A stretch of 64,000 nucleotides of DNA from Gemmatimonadota bacterium (GTDB taxonomy: Bacteria > Gemmatimonadota > Gemmatimonadetes > Gemmatimonadales > GWC2-71-9), in assembly GCA_016713785.1 (NCBI GenBank), contig JADJOM010000002.1, positions 620,001 through 684,000 of the forward strand, given 5' to 3'. Shown here one piece after another: positions 50,901-58,944 of this stretch. A program made the position numbers and the translations under genes. Position 1 is the first letter of the stretch; each line of letters begins with the position of its first letter. A model generated the notes under the pieces. That model did not search any database. It was not told the origin of the DNA and saw only the letters and a list, made by a program, of their open reading frames with translations.

Positions 50901-53900
50901 CGGCGCCGGGTTGATCAGGTTCACCGTGAGCGGGCCGTTGCTGCCCGCGCCGTCGGTGTCGGTGGCCACCAGGTAGAAGCCCGCGCCGGTCGGGGTGGTG
51001 GAGAAGGTCAGGTTGTTGAACACCCGCGCCGTGGCGCCGGTCCCGGACACCGCGAGCTGGGTGACCGTGCTGACGAAGCCCTGCAGCGTCACGTTGTCGA
51101 AGGTCACCGGGCTGTCCCCGGTGATGGCGACCGGCGCGTTGGTGAGCGTGAGGCCGGTGACCAGGGCGCCGCCCGCCAGGGTCAGCAGCCGGTTGCCGCC
51201 GTTGATCGCCGGCGCGGTCGAAGCCGGGGTCGAGATGAACAGCCCGTTCACCCGGATCGGGGTGGAGAGCGTCACTCCGCCCTGCTGTCCCGAGATGTCC
51301 AGGATATTGAAGTGCGAGCCCGTGCCCGGGGTGTCCATCGACAGGAGCATGACGCCGGTGGCGGCGGTCACCACCTTGTGGGTGCCGGAGGGGGCGTAGC
51401 TCGAGTCGCTGAAGGTGTTCTGCTGGTCGAAGCTCGCCACGCCGGTGCTGGTGATCCGGATGACCCCGGCGGTGAGCTTGCCCACCTCGCTCCCGCCGGT
51501 GAACGTCACGCTGGGCCCCGTGCCGCCCACCAGCAGTGAGTCGAGCGGGTTGGTCATCACCAGCGTGCCGTTGTTCACGGTGCTGAAGTCGTCGCCCACC
51601 GTCGAGCCCACCGCCGCGGTGTGGCCCGCCAGGGTCAGGGTGCCGTTGATGGTCAGGCCCGGCGTCACCAGCCGCCCGTTCAGGGTGTAGGTGCCGTTCA
51701 CCGTCGTGCTGAAGAAGGTCCCGGTGACGGTGCCGCGCGCGGTGCCGGTGCCGGCAAGCACGAAGCTCGCGGTGTTCCCGGTGATGACCCCCGCCGCGTC
51801 GAGCGAGCCGTTCACGTTGACGCCGCCGCCGCCCATTGTCAGCGTGGCGCCGGCCTGCACCGTGAGGTCCCGCACCTGCCGCACCGCCCCCGAGGTGGCC
51901 GGGCTGAACGGCGTGCCCGACGGGATGGTCACGTCGGTGGTGGCGGTCGGCACCTGGCCGTCGCTCCAGTTGCCGGCGGTGTTCCAGCTGGTGTCGACCA
52001 CGCCGGTCCAGGTGCCCGGCGCCACGCCGGCCGGCCAGTTGACGGTGGCGCCGCCGTTCTCGAGGACCCGCCCGCCGTCGCTCAACGGGTTCGGGTTCAG
52101 CATGTCGATCACCAGCGGCACCCCGTCGCTGGGGTTGCTGTCGGTGGCGTCGAGGTAGAAGCCGCTGGTGGGCACCACGCTGAAGCTCACGTCCTGGAAC
52201 GCCAGCGCGCTCGCCGCGCCGGGGTGGGTGATGGTCAGCGGCGTGGCCGTCGGGGCGTAGCCGGTGAAGCTCACCGTGTCGAAGGTCACCACCGTGCTGC
52301 CGTTGAAGTCGAGCAGCAGGTTGTTGAACGTGAAGTTGCTCACGTTGAGGATGGTGGTGAACAGGGTGCTGCCGTTGCCGCTCAGGGTGCGCACCGCCGT
52401 GGGCGTGACCCCCGCGGTGCCCGTGGCGTACAGGTCACTGGTGGCGGTCACGCCGCCGGCGCTGTTGGCGATGATCACGTTCTGGAACCGGCCGGCCCCG
52501 AAGCCCGGCGCGGCGAAGTCGAGCGTCTGCGCGCCGGCGCCGTCGAGGAAGACGGTGTGGGTACCACTGCCGATGAACGTGGTGCCGGCGCCGGTCTGGC
52601 TGAAGTTCCCCGAGACGTTCAGGATGCCCGCCACCAGCGACGCGCTCTCGTCGCCGCCGCCGAAGCTGACGTTGCCGTTCACCTCGATGGTGTCGGCCAC
52701 GTTGTTCATGACCAGCGTGCCGCCGCCGGTGGTCGAAAGGTCGCCATTGATGGTCCACTTGTCGCCGGTGTTGGGCGAGAAGAAGGCCGCCGTCCCGCCG
52801 ATGATCACGTCACCGTTCAGCGTGACCTTGGCCCCGCTGGTCCCGCCCGACAGGAAGGACGTCCCCGTCACCTGCGCCGCCGGGTTGCCATTCACCGTCA
52901 CCGCGCCGCTCGGGTTCCAGAACGCGCTGCTGCCGTTCAGGAGCAGCGGCCCGCTGCTGCCGCCATTCTGCTGCAGGAATGCGCTCGTGCCGCTCAGGAT
53001 CACCCCGCCCAGGCTGTTGCTCCCCGGGCCCGTGGCATCCACGAACGCGCTGTTGCCCGCCAGGGTCGTCAGGCCACTGACGATCAGGCCACCGGCACTG
53101 GCGTCCACGAAGGCCTGGAACCCGTCCAGCGTCAGGCTGCCCGCCACCAGGGACCCGCTGGTCAGTTGGATGAACTGGCTGGTGTCCGGCAGCACCACGC
53201 CCTGCGCCACCGTGAACGCCCCCGCGATCGTCAGCGTCGCGGCGTTCCCGCTCAGCTCCAGCGCCCCGATCGCGATGCCCCCCGAGGCCGTCGGCGCGTT
53301 CGGCGTCCCGGCCGGGACCAGCACGCTGTCACCGGTTCCCGGCACCGCCGCCGGGCTCCAGTTCCCCGCCGTGGTCCACGCCGTGCTCACCGCGCCGGTC
53401 CACGTCTTGAGTCCTCCGCCCGTGCCGGTGGCCGCGAAGGTCACCGCGGTGAGGCCCGGCGCGCTCGCCGTGAAGCTCTGTGCCCCCACCGTGGTCCCGA
53501 GCGTCGCCCCCATGCTCGCCAGCCCCGCCCCGTCCGTGACCACCACCGCGCTGTCCACGCTCCCGCCGCCCGTCGCCACCGCGAACGTCACCGGCACCCC
53601 GCCCACCGGCAGCCCGTCGTTGCCATCCACCCGCACCCCCAGCGGCAGCGCCAGCCGGCTCCCGATGATCCCGCTCTGCGCGTCGCCGCTCACCTTCACC
53701 AGCGTCGCCGGCGCCGCCGCGATGATCACCGTCGTCGAGTCCGTCACCCCCGTCGGCGTCACCGCCCTGACCGTCACCGTGTCCCGGGCGCTCGGCGCCG
53801 TGAACTCCCCCGCGCCGTTGATCGTCCCCCCGCTCGCGCTCCACGCCACGTAGAACTGCGCCACCGGCGCCGCCTGGCTGTCCTGCGCCGTGGCCCCGAA

Positions 53901-54410
53901 CGCGAACGTCGCCCCGAAGGGCACCGTGGTGTCCCGCGGCCCGATGACCAGGCTCGCCAGCTGGCTCCCCGGCCCCTGGTAGGCCACCGGGATGCTGCTC
54001 GGCGGGGTGCTGCCGCCCTGGGTGACGGTGAGGCTCTGGGTGCCGCGGAAGAGGAGGATGCTGCCGGCGTAGAGCTCGATGGTGACGTCGACCGTCTCGC
54101 TGGTGCTCTGCAGGAAGATGTCGATCGGGACGCTGACCGCGCTGCTGTCGGGGCTGAAGGTCTTGGTCACCCGCGCCAGGGTGTCGGCCGGGGGCCGCAC
54201 CACGGTGATGGTGAACCGGTCCATGGCCAGCGGCGCCACCCGCGCAAAGGCGTCGAACTGGGGCGCCACCCGCAGCCGCGCCAGCCCGGGCCGCGCGGGC
54301 CCGATCGGGTTGTCGGTGCAGGTGACGACGACGAGGGCGAGCAGGGCAACGCAGGCGGCCTTGAAGGCACGCCGGGCTGCACCCGAGGCACGGGAGGCGA
54401 TCTGGGACAT
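47970..54410 (-). CDS. Giant repetitive surface lipoprotein 2, 5-prime part
   Basis: 2146 codons; joined to 46142-47989 the protein would be about 2755 residues. Signal peptide with lipobox VVVTC, then the same N-terminal domains as giant 1 (TDNPIGPARPGLARLRV, Big-like and invasin-like repeats). Five NWS module starts occur here, near 53.4, 52.0, 50.8, 49.6 and 48.5 kb, about 390 residues apart. Each module has strands of the type VMTNPxDxLxVxGxxxFxGG, ASGSHKT and ATDxDG...VNWP, a likely right-handed beta-helix. The frame is lost at VMTNPG (48018-48020, GGG on the + strand) by one extra base. N-terminal 740 codons are near-identical to giant 1. Probable surface adhesin or matrix protein; ligand unknown. 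Confidence 0.78.
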   Translation of the reverse strand: MSQIASRASGAARRAFKAACVALLALVVVTCTDNPIGPARPGLARLRVAPQFDAFARVAPLAMDRFTITVVRPPADTLARVTKTFSPDSSAVSVPIDIFLQSTSETVDVTIELYAGSILLFRGTQSLTVTQGGSTPPSSIPVAYQGPGSQLASLVIGPRDTTVPFGATFAFGATAQDSQAAPVAQFYVAWSASGGTINGAGEFTAPSARDTVTVRAVTPTGVTDSTTVIIAAAPATLVKVSGDAQSGIIGSRLALPLGVRVDGNDGLPVGGVPVTFAVATGGGSVDSAVVVTDGAGLASMGATLGTTVGAQSFTASAPGLTAVTFAATGTGGGLKTWTGAVSTAWTTAGNWSPAAVPGTGDSVLVPAGTPNAPTASGGIAIGALELSGNAATLTIAGAFTVAQGVVLPDTSQFIQLTSGSLVAGSLTLDGFQAFVDASAGGLIVSGLTTLAGNSAFVDATGPGSNSLGGVILSGTSAFLQQNGGSSGPLLLNGSSAFWNPSGAVTVNGNPAAQVTGTSFLSGGTSGAKVTLNGDVIIGGTAAFFSPNTGDKWTINGDLSTTGGGTLVMNNVADTIEVNGNVSFGGGDESASLVAGILNVSGNFSQTGAGTTFIGSGTHTVFLDGAGAQTLDFAAPGFGAGRFQNVIIANSAGGVTATSDLYATGTAGVTPTAVRTLSGNGSTLFTTILNVSNFTFNNLLLDFNGSTVVTFDTVSFTGYAPTATPLTITHPGAASALAFQDVSFSVVPTSGFYLDATDSNPSDGVPLVIDMLNPNPLSDGGRVLENGGATVNWPAGVAPGTWTGVVDTSWNTAGNWSDGQVPTATTDVTIPSGTPFSPATSGAVRQVRDLTVQAGATLTMGGGGVNVNGSLDAAGVITGNTASFVLAGTGTARGTVTGTFFSTTVNGTYTLNGRLVTPGLTINGTLTLAGHTAAVGSTVGDDFSTVNNGTLVMTNPLDSLLVGGTGPSVTFTGGSEVGKLTAGVIRITSTGVASFDQQNTFSDSSYAPSGTHKVVTAATGVMLLSMDTPGTGSHFNILDISGQQGGVTLSTPIRVNGLFISTPASTAPAINGGNRLLTLAGGALVTGLTLTNAPVAITGDSPVTFDNVTLQGFVSTVTQLAVSGTGATARVFNNLTFSTTPTGAGFYLVATDTDGAGSNGPLTVNLINPAPATPGAFSQAVNGAVIGWPPLVPVRTWTGAQNSDWQTTTNWSPAGLPTASDSVDIPAVATQPVLSAPVAIRALTVQPGALVNMNSFALNVAGALSAPNTTSFIGGGGTLGLSGTASTLGGTIGAAVPVNVTGSYALTGRTVLGNLTISGTGDLAANGQTLVVSAALNTTASGTLTMTNALDSVLVTGAAIFGGGFTGGKLTAGYLKVGGSFSQTTGITPSSFAASGSHKTELGAAAVRVVTFANPGFGTGTSQFNDLDITGATGGLTMNSNVAVLGTFIANPSVGTPLLTATAGRTLEVRGGSVVTALVVDGAPVLLDLPGGGGVQWSGVTFQNMPTTATQLALVHPGNASSILLSNLVFSTTPTAGGFYLSATDADGASPDILTLDLATPTPAADGGFSQAVNGAVINWPFNANLHVWTGAVDNSWENPLNWTGGGGPGITGDAVIPPGTPTTPQLSSNHQIGTLVVQPGAVLDLNGHVLTMNATVDASGQVTSGVAGGFVATFAGPFRGNFANISIEIGLGGTAAVLNGPVTVTGTGTVFVSGDVTLNSNTLDVSGGVFRTINGGRLLMINTLDLLLADSTDWSGGNQTGLLTEGSISTRSFSQGAAGSQDPASFAASGFHQVLLTGAGPSVVSFANPSTSQFDFLTLDGHSGSVTLASDVTVGGHLQAHPNAGNGPTVSGAGRTLTAAGANVGANPGFTAITFDGVALVLTGGTLPSMKDLTFTNQNPSGTALTVNNVGQAAADTFSNLVFTTTLSAGGFHLVANDLDGPTPNALTIDVVGATPLVGGAGFQATNGAVVRWPPTAPVFTWTGAVSTDWSVPGNWSTGAVPTATDDVVIPVATPTATVTGACTAKTLLVNGTVDLGANNCQVQGDVTANGFINSTGGRIQMQAAGQVRGNLPGLEVSAPVTVAGALGLGAGPGNLIVTGAGASLTLNGNTVASPGSLTVQNGAVMVMTNPGRPALLHRQRDLRWR
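52140..54326 (-). repeat. Near-identical 2.2-kb block, copy 2
   Basis: Partner of 43720-45907. Here the homopolymer at 53022-53025 has four C and the reading frame is intact, which identifies copy 1 as the shifted one. Such identity limited to one part of two diverged paralogs suggests recent gene conversion, or an assembly artefact of collapsed repeats. Confidence 0.85.
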
Positions 54411-54434
54411 GGGCTCAGGGGCGAATGAGATGCC

Positions 54435-54465
54435 CCAATTGGCCGAATTCCGGCAGGGAAGTCAA
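54435..54465 (-). promoter_or_regulatory. Conserved promoter-like element of giant gene 2
   Basis: Minus strand: TTGACT (54465-54460), 17 bases, CCAATTGG (54442-54435), 25 bases before the ATG at 54410; matches the giant gene 1 element in order and spacing although the spacer bases differ. The TGAGCCCATG start context is also the same. Confidence 0.55.
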
Positions 54466-54562
54466 TGGTGAATTTCCGCCGTGGCCGGCGCTGAGAATCG
54501 AGGCGGGGCACCCGCGTCCCTACGATTATGCCGGCGGGGAGGGCCCCCGCCGGCCTGGCGCG

Positions 54563-54889
54563 CTACATGAGCCCCGACTTCGCCGCCTGCCAGAGCTTCA
54601 CCAGGCGGTCGAAGCCATCCTGCAGGATCTCCACCTGCTGCGGGCTCGGGCTGGCGCCCAGCGCCGTCTCCACCTCGGCCACGATCCGGTTCATCTCGCG
54701 CCGGTTCTGTCGCTCGCATTCGGCCCGGATTTCCGTGAGTTTCCGGGCAATTTCCGCCCGGACATTCATGTCCATGGGAACCTGCCAGAGGTAGGCGGCG
54801 CTGTCCCGACCGCTGATGCACAGCTCGCCCAGCCGGTCCACCAGCGGAAACCCGGATCGCCGCACCTGTTCCAAAGCCGCCTCCCGCAT
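54563..54889 (-). CDS. Small soluble helical protein, unknown function
   Basis: 108 residues. ATG 54889 is preceded by AGGAGG seven bases upstream, so expression is well supported. The sequence is helical and charged (NVRAEIARKLTEIRAECERQ, NRREMNRIVAEVETAL) with a central strand-like part (DSAAYLWQVPMDM). No motif identifies a family. It lies upstream of the giant genes on the same strand with a 150-base gap containing the giant gene 2 promoter. Confidence 0.7.
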   Translation of the reverse strand: MREAALEQVRRSGFPLVDRLGELCISGRDSAAYLWQVPMDMNVRAEIARKLTEIRAECERQNRREMNRIVAEVETALGASPSPQQVEILQDGFDRLVKLWQAAKSGLM

Positions 54890-55031
54890 AAGTTTGCCTC
54901 CTGAGAGTCCCGCGCTGCCGTGACCGGTATTGCCCGCGGGCCAGCCGGTCCCCGGTCTCCTCACTCAGCACGAAGCAGGCCCGCGCCATGCGGCGTGTGC
55001 CTCATCACCCTTGCCCGGTGCCTCGCGACCC

Positions 55032-56636
55032 ATGCCCCGTCACCTCCTGCGTTCCCTGCCACTCGCGGCCTTCGCGCTGGCCCTGGCCGGACCCGCCCGG
55101 CTCACCGCGCAGTCCACCCGACCGGAGCGGACCGGCGGGGCCGAGACCTCCAGCTACGCCGACGTGACCGGCTTCCTCGATTCGCTGGCGCGCCGCTCCC
55201 GTGACCTGCGCCTGGGGGTTCTCGGCACCAGCCCGGAGGGGCGGGCCATCCCGTGGGTGCTCGCGGCGCGGCCGATGGTCGAGGGGCCGGCCGCCGCGGC
55301 GCGCAGCGGCAAGCCCGTCATCTACCTCCAGGGCAACATCCACAGCGGCGAGGTGGAGGGCAAAGAGGCCGCGCAGATGCTGCTGCGCGACCTGGCGGTC
55401 GGGCCGCTCAGCCGCCTGCTCGACAGCGTGATCGTGCTCGTGGTGCCGATCTACAACATCGACGGCAACGAGAAGTTCGGCCCCGGCGAGCGCCACCGGC
55501 CCGGCCAGAACGGCCCCGCGGTGGTCGGCCCGAGCCTGAACGGCCAGGGGCTCAACCTCAACCGCGACTACGTGAAGCTCGAGGGCCCGGAGACCCGGGC
55601 GGCGTACGCGCTGCTGGCGGCGTGGGATCCCGACGTCTTCATCGACCTGCATACCACCAACGGGAGCTACCACGGCTACGCGCTCACCTGGTCGCCGGGG
55701 CTCAATCCCAACGGCTCGCCCGCCAACGACTACGTGCGCGATCGCTTCCTCCCCGCCGTGCGCGAGCGGCTGCGCCGCCGTCACCAGGTGGAGACCTTCC
55801 CCTACGGCAACTTCCGCAGCCAGCATCGCGACTCGCTGGCCCAGGGGTGGGAGACCTACGACGCCCGGCCCCGCTTCGGCACCAACGCGATGGGCGTCCG
55901 CGGCCGCCTTGCGATCCTCTCCGAGGGCTACAGCAACGATCCCTTCCCCACCCGGATCCGCGCCACCTACCTCTTCCTGCGCGAGATCCTCTCGCTGGCC
56001 GCGGAGGAGCGCGCCACGATCCGCCGGGTGGTGGCGGCCACCGACCGGTGGCGGCCCGACTCGATCGCGCTCCGCTCGGTGCTGGCCCCGCCGCACGTCG
56101 AGGAGGTCATCGCCGAGCTCACCGACGACGACGGCGACGGCAGCCACGGCTTCGCGCGCCGCCGCCGCTCCGGGGCCTTCCAGGCGATCCGCATGCCCGT
56201 GTATGACCGGTTCGTGCCCGCCGCGCAGGTGGCCCGGCCCGCCGGCTACCTGCTGCCGCCCGGCTATGGGCACCTCGTGAGCCTGCTGCGGCAGCAGGGG
56301 GTCCTCGTGGAGCGGCTGCGCGATCCCTGGTCGGGGCCCGCCGCCCGCTTCCGGGTCGACAGCCTCCAGGTGGCTCCGTTCGTCTTCGAGGGGCACCGCA
56401 CCGTCACCGTGCACGGGGCGTGGGGCGCCCCGGAGGCCGCGACGGCCGCGCCGGGCTGGTACTGGGTCTCGACCGACCAGCGCCTGGGGACCTTCGCCGC
56501 CTGCGTCCTCGAGCCCGGCTCCGAGGATGGCTACGCCACCTGGAACCTCCTCGACCGCGACCTGCGCCGGGGCGCCACGCTGCCGTTCTTCCGCCTGGCG
56601 TCGCCCCTCGCGATTGCCACCGAGCTGCTCCCCTAG
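55032..56636 (+). CDS. Secreted M14-family zinc carboxypeptidase
   Basis: 534-residue exported metallopeptidase. Signal peptide (SLPLAAFALALAGPARLTAQ). Zinc ligands are HSGE (His104, Glu107) in GNIHSGEVEGKEA and His207 in FIDLHTTNG; the general-base Glu is in ILSEGYSND (Glu298). NIDGNEKFGPGERHRPGQ and LNLNRDYVKLEGPETRA carry the substrate-binding Arg/Asn segments of the family. A long C-terminal part (about 380-534) is beta-rich and unassigned. It would cleave C-terminal residues or peptide crosslinks outside the cell membrane. Start chosen for the signal peptide. Confidence 0.9.
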   Translation: MPRHLLRSLPLAAFALALAGPARLTAQSTRPERTGGAETSSYADVTGFLDSLARRSRDLRLGVLGTSPEGRAIPWVLAARPMVEGPAAAARSGKPVIYLQGNIHSGEVEGKEAAQMLLRDLAVGPLSRLLDSVIVLVVPIYNIDGNEKFGPGERHRPGQNGPAVVGPSLNGQGLNLNRDYVKLEGPETRAAYALLAAWDPDVFIDLHTTNGSYHGYALTWSPGLNPNGSPANDYVRDRFLPAVRERLRRRHQVETFPYGNFRSQHRDSLAQGWETYDARPRFGTNAMGVRGRLAILSEGYSNDPFPTRIRATYLFLREILSLAAEERATIRRVVAATDRWRPDSIALRSVLAPPHVEEVIAELTDDDGDGSHGFARRRRSGAFQAIRMPVYDRFVPAAQVARPAGYLLPPGYGHLVSLLRQQGVLVERLRDPWSGPAARFRVDSLQVAPFVFEGHRTVTVHGAWGAPEAATAAPGWYWVSTDQRLGTFAACVLEPGSEDGYATWNLLDRDLRRGATLPFFRLASPLAIATELLP

Positions 56637-56678
56637 GCGAGGGAACCCCGCGCCTGCCCGGGGGTACCCCCGGAGGCT

Positions 56679-56725
56679 CCCGTTTCCCGTTTCCCGTTTT
56701 CCCGTTTCCCGTTTCCCGTTTCCCG
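56679..56725. repeat. Heptamer array (CCCGTTT)n
   Basis: About six tandem copies of CCCGTTT, one with an extra T, between the carboxypeptidase stop (56636) and the peroxiredoxin start (56740). Low-complexity tract of the kind that varies in copy number. It is distinct in sequence from the GGGCGGTA octamers. Confidence 0.8.
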
Positions 56726-56739
56726 GCCTCCTCGATCCC

Positions 56740-57207
56740 ATGCTCGCTCCCGGCGCCAAGGCCCCCGCGTTCTCCCTTCCTGCCGCCGACGGCGCCACGG
56801 TGCGCCTGACGCAGTTCAAGGGCGCGCCGGTCGTCCTCTACTTCTACCCGAAGGACGACACCGCCGGCTGCACCACCGAGGCCTGCGAGTTCCGCGACCG
56901 GTGGCGCGCCGTGCGGGCCACCGGCGCCACGGTGCTCGGCATCTCCCCCGACCCCGTCGCCTCGCACCAGAAGTTCGCCGCGAAGTACAAGCTCCCCTTC
57001 CCGCTGCTGGCCGACACCGATCACGCCGTGGCCACGGCCTACGGCGTCTGGGGGGAGAAGAGCATGTACGGGCGGAGGTACTTCGGGATCCTGCGGACGA
57101 GCTTCGTGATCGGCCCGACCGGAAAGGTGATCCGCGTCTTCGAGAAGGTGAAACCGAAGGGCCATGCCGCGGAGGTCCTGGCCATCCTCCGGGAATTGAA
57201 AATGTGA
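56740..57207 (+). CDS. bcp: Thioredoxin-dependent peroxiredoxin, Bcp/PrxQ
   Basis: 155-residue cytoplasmic peroxidase reducing H2O2 and organic peroxides. It shows the AhpC/TSA fold with YFYPKDDTAGCTTEACEF: peroxidatic Cys44 and resolving Cys49 in the C-x4-C arrangement of PrxQ. Later conserved parts are GISPDPVASHQKFAAKY and RTSFVIGPTGKV. The ATG follows the heptamer array with no clear Shine-Dalgarno, so translation may be weak or the array may affect it. Confidence 0.95.
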   Translation: MLAPGAKAPAFSLPAADGATVRLTQFKGAPVVLYFYPKDDTAGCTTEACEFRDRWRAVRATGATVLGISPDPVASHQKFAAKYKLPFPLLADTDHAVATAYGVWGEKSMYGRRYFGILRTSFVIGPTGKVIRVFEKVKPKGHAAEVLAILRELKM

Positions 57208-57257
57208 TCCGCCTCACACTCGGCGAATCCCGAGTCGCGGGGTCGTGTGAAGCGCGG

Positions 57258-57286
57258 TTGACGGTTCGGGGATGTGCCACTAGAGT
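57258..57286 (+). promoter_or_regulatory. Sigma70-like promoter of the OmpA gene
   Basis: TTGACG (57258-57263), a 17-base spacer, TAGAGT (57281-57286), 41 bases before the OmpA ATG; GGAGGG precedes that ATG. One of the clearest housekeeping-type promoters in the window. Confidence 0.65.
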
Positions 57287-57327
57287 CGGCGACTGACGGA
57301 GAGCACTCTTACCTGATGGAGGGAACC

Positions 57328-58797
57328 ATGCGTATCACTCGCAGTCTGTTTGCGAGCCTTGCCCTGGCCGCCGCGCCGCTGGTGGCGCAGGCGCCGGGGA
57401 CGGTCGAAGTGGGCGCGTTCGGCCGCTTCTCCCACTACGACTCCGACCTGAACTTCGACGACCGCGTGGGCGTCGGCGGCCGGCTCGGCATCTTCGTCCT
57501 CACGAACCTCGCCCTCGAGGCCGACGCCGCCTACAACCCCACCTACACGTCCACCGACGTGTACGTGCGCAACTTCCCGCTGCACGGGCGGCTGGTCTAC
57601 AACGTCCCGATCGGCGGCCACACCGCCTTCCTGCTGGGCGGCGGCTACGCCCACAACCTCTTCCGCAAGGGGTACGAGGAGAGCAAGGGCGGCCCGGGCG
57701 CGCTGGCGGGCCTGCGGCTCGGCACCGGCGGCACCCTGAGCATCCGGCTCGACGGCACGCTCGACTACATCGCCTCGGCCGAGAGCAAGGGCGGCCCGTT
57801 CCCGGCGCTGGGCGTCCAGCAGGCCGACAACAACCTCCATTGGGGCTTCCAGGCCGGCCTGTCGCTGCTGCTCGGCAAGCACGGCGACGGCGACCGTGAC
57901 CAGGACGGCGTGCGCGACTCGGCCGACCAGTGCCCGGCCACCCCGGTCGGGGACAAGGTCGACGCCAGCGGCTGCTCGCTGCCCAAGGACGCCGACGGCG
58001 ATGGCGTGACCGACAACCTCGACCGCTGCCCGGCGACCCCGGCCGGCGACCGGGTGGACGCCACCGGCTGCTCGCTGCCCAAGGATGCCGACGGCGACGG
58101 CGTGGTGGATGCGGCGGACAAGTGCCCCAACACCCCGGCCGGCACGGCGGTGGATGCCACCGGCTGCCCGAAGGACAGCGACGGCGACGGCGTGGTGGAT
58201 GCGGCGGACCGGTGCCCGAACACCCCGGCCGGCACGGCGGTGGATGCCAATGGCTGCCCGAAGGACAGCGATGGCGACGGCGTGCTGGACGCGGCCGACC
58301 GGTGCCCCAACACCCCGGCCGGCACGGCGGTGGATGCCACGGGCTGCCCGGCGGACAGTGACGGGGACGGCGTGCGGAACGCCGTGGACAAGTGCCCGGA
58401 CACCCCGGCGGGGACCACGGTGGACGCGGTGGGCTGCGCGGCGCTGTTCCAGGCCGGCCAGCCGCTGGTGCTCGAGGGCGTGAACTTCGAGACCGGGAAG
58501 GCCGTGCTGCTGCCGGCATCGACGGCGGTGCTCGACCGGGTGGCGGAGTCGCTGGCGAACAACCCGGACGTGACCGTCGAGGTGGGCGGGCACACGGACA
58601 ACACCGGGTCGCGGGCCACGAACACCCGGCTGTCGGCGGCGCGCGCCAGCGCGGTGCGGGACTACCTGATCGGGAAGGGCATTGACGGGGCCCGGCTGAC
58701 GGCCAAGGGCTACGGCCCGGACCAGCCGGTGCAGGAGAACACCACGGTGGCGGGCCGCGCGGCCAACCGCCGGGTGGAGCTGACCAAGACCAACTAG
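57328..58797 (+). CDS. OmpA-family protein with thrombospondin type 3 repeats
   Basis: 489 residues. Signal peptide (SLFASLALAAAPLVAQ), an eight-strand-type beta-barrel about 20-185, then about six calcium-binding thrombospondin type 3 repeats (DxDGDGVxDxxDxCPxTPAGxxVDAxGC) at about 190-385. A C-terminal OmpA peptidoglycan-binding domain follows, with NFETGKAVLLPAS, GHTDNTGSRATNTRLSAARA and GYGPDQP. It likely tethers the outer membrane to the wall. The repeats are direct DNA repeats of about 78 bases and prone to copy-number change. Confidence 0.95.
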   Translation: MRITRSLFASLALAAAPLVAQAPGTVEVGAFGRFSHYDSDLNFDDRVGVGGRLGIFVLTNLALEADAAYNPTYTSTDVYVRNFPLHGRLVYNVPIGGHTAFLLGGGYAHNLFRKGYEESKGGPGALAGLRLGTGGTLSIRLDGTLDYIASAESKGGPFPALGVQQADNNLHWGFQAGLSLLLGKHGDGDRDQDGVRDSADQCPATPVGDKVDASGCSLPKDADGDGVTDNLDRCPATPAGDRVDATGCSLPKDADGDGVVDAADKCPNTPAGTAVDATGCPKDSDGDGVVDAADRCPNTPAGTAVDANGCPKDSDGDGVLDAADRCPNTPAGTAVDATGCPADSDGDGVRNAVDKCPDTPAGTTVDAVGCAALFQAGQPLVLEGVNFETGKAVLLPASTAVLDRVAESLANNPDVTVEVGGHTDNTGSRATNTRLSAARASAVRDYLIGKGIDGARLTAKGYGPDQPVQENTTVAGRAANRRVELTKTN

Positions 58798-58944
58798 GCC
58801 GGTGTCGCGCCACCCGGCGCGCGCCCCTGAACGACGGGCCGGTGGGTGGGTCGGAACCTCTGTTCCGATCCCGTCCACCGGCCCGGTCGCATCCCCTCCA
58901 CTCCCCTCCACGCCGTCCCCGTCCGCGATTATCCTTCCACCCCT

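Noticed and set aside
57890..58430. Direct DNA repeats of about 78 bases in the OmpA gene as a CRISPR-like array
   Set aside because: They encode in-frame thrombospondin type 3 repeats with no spacer structure.
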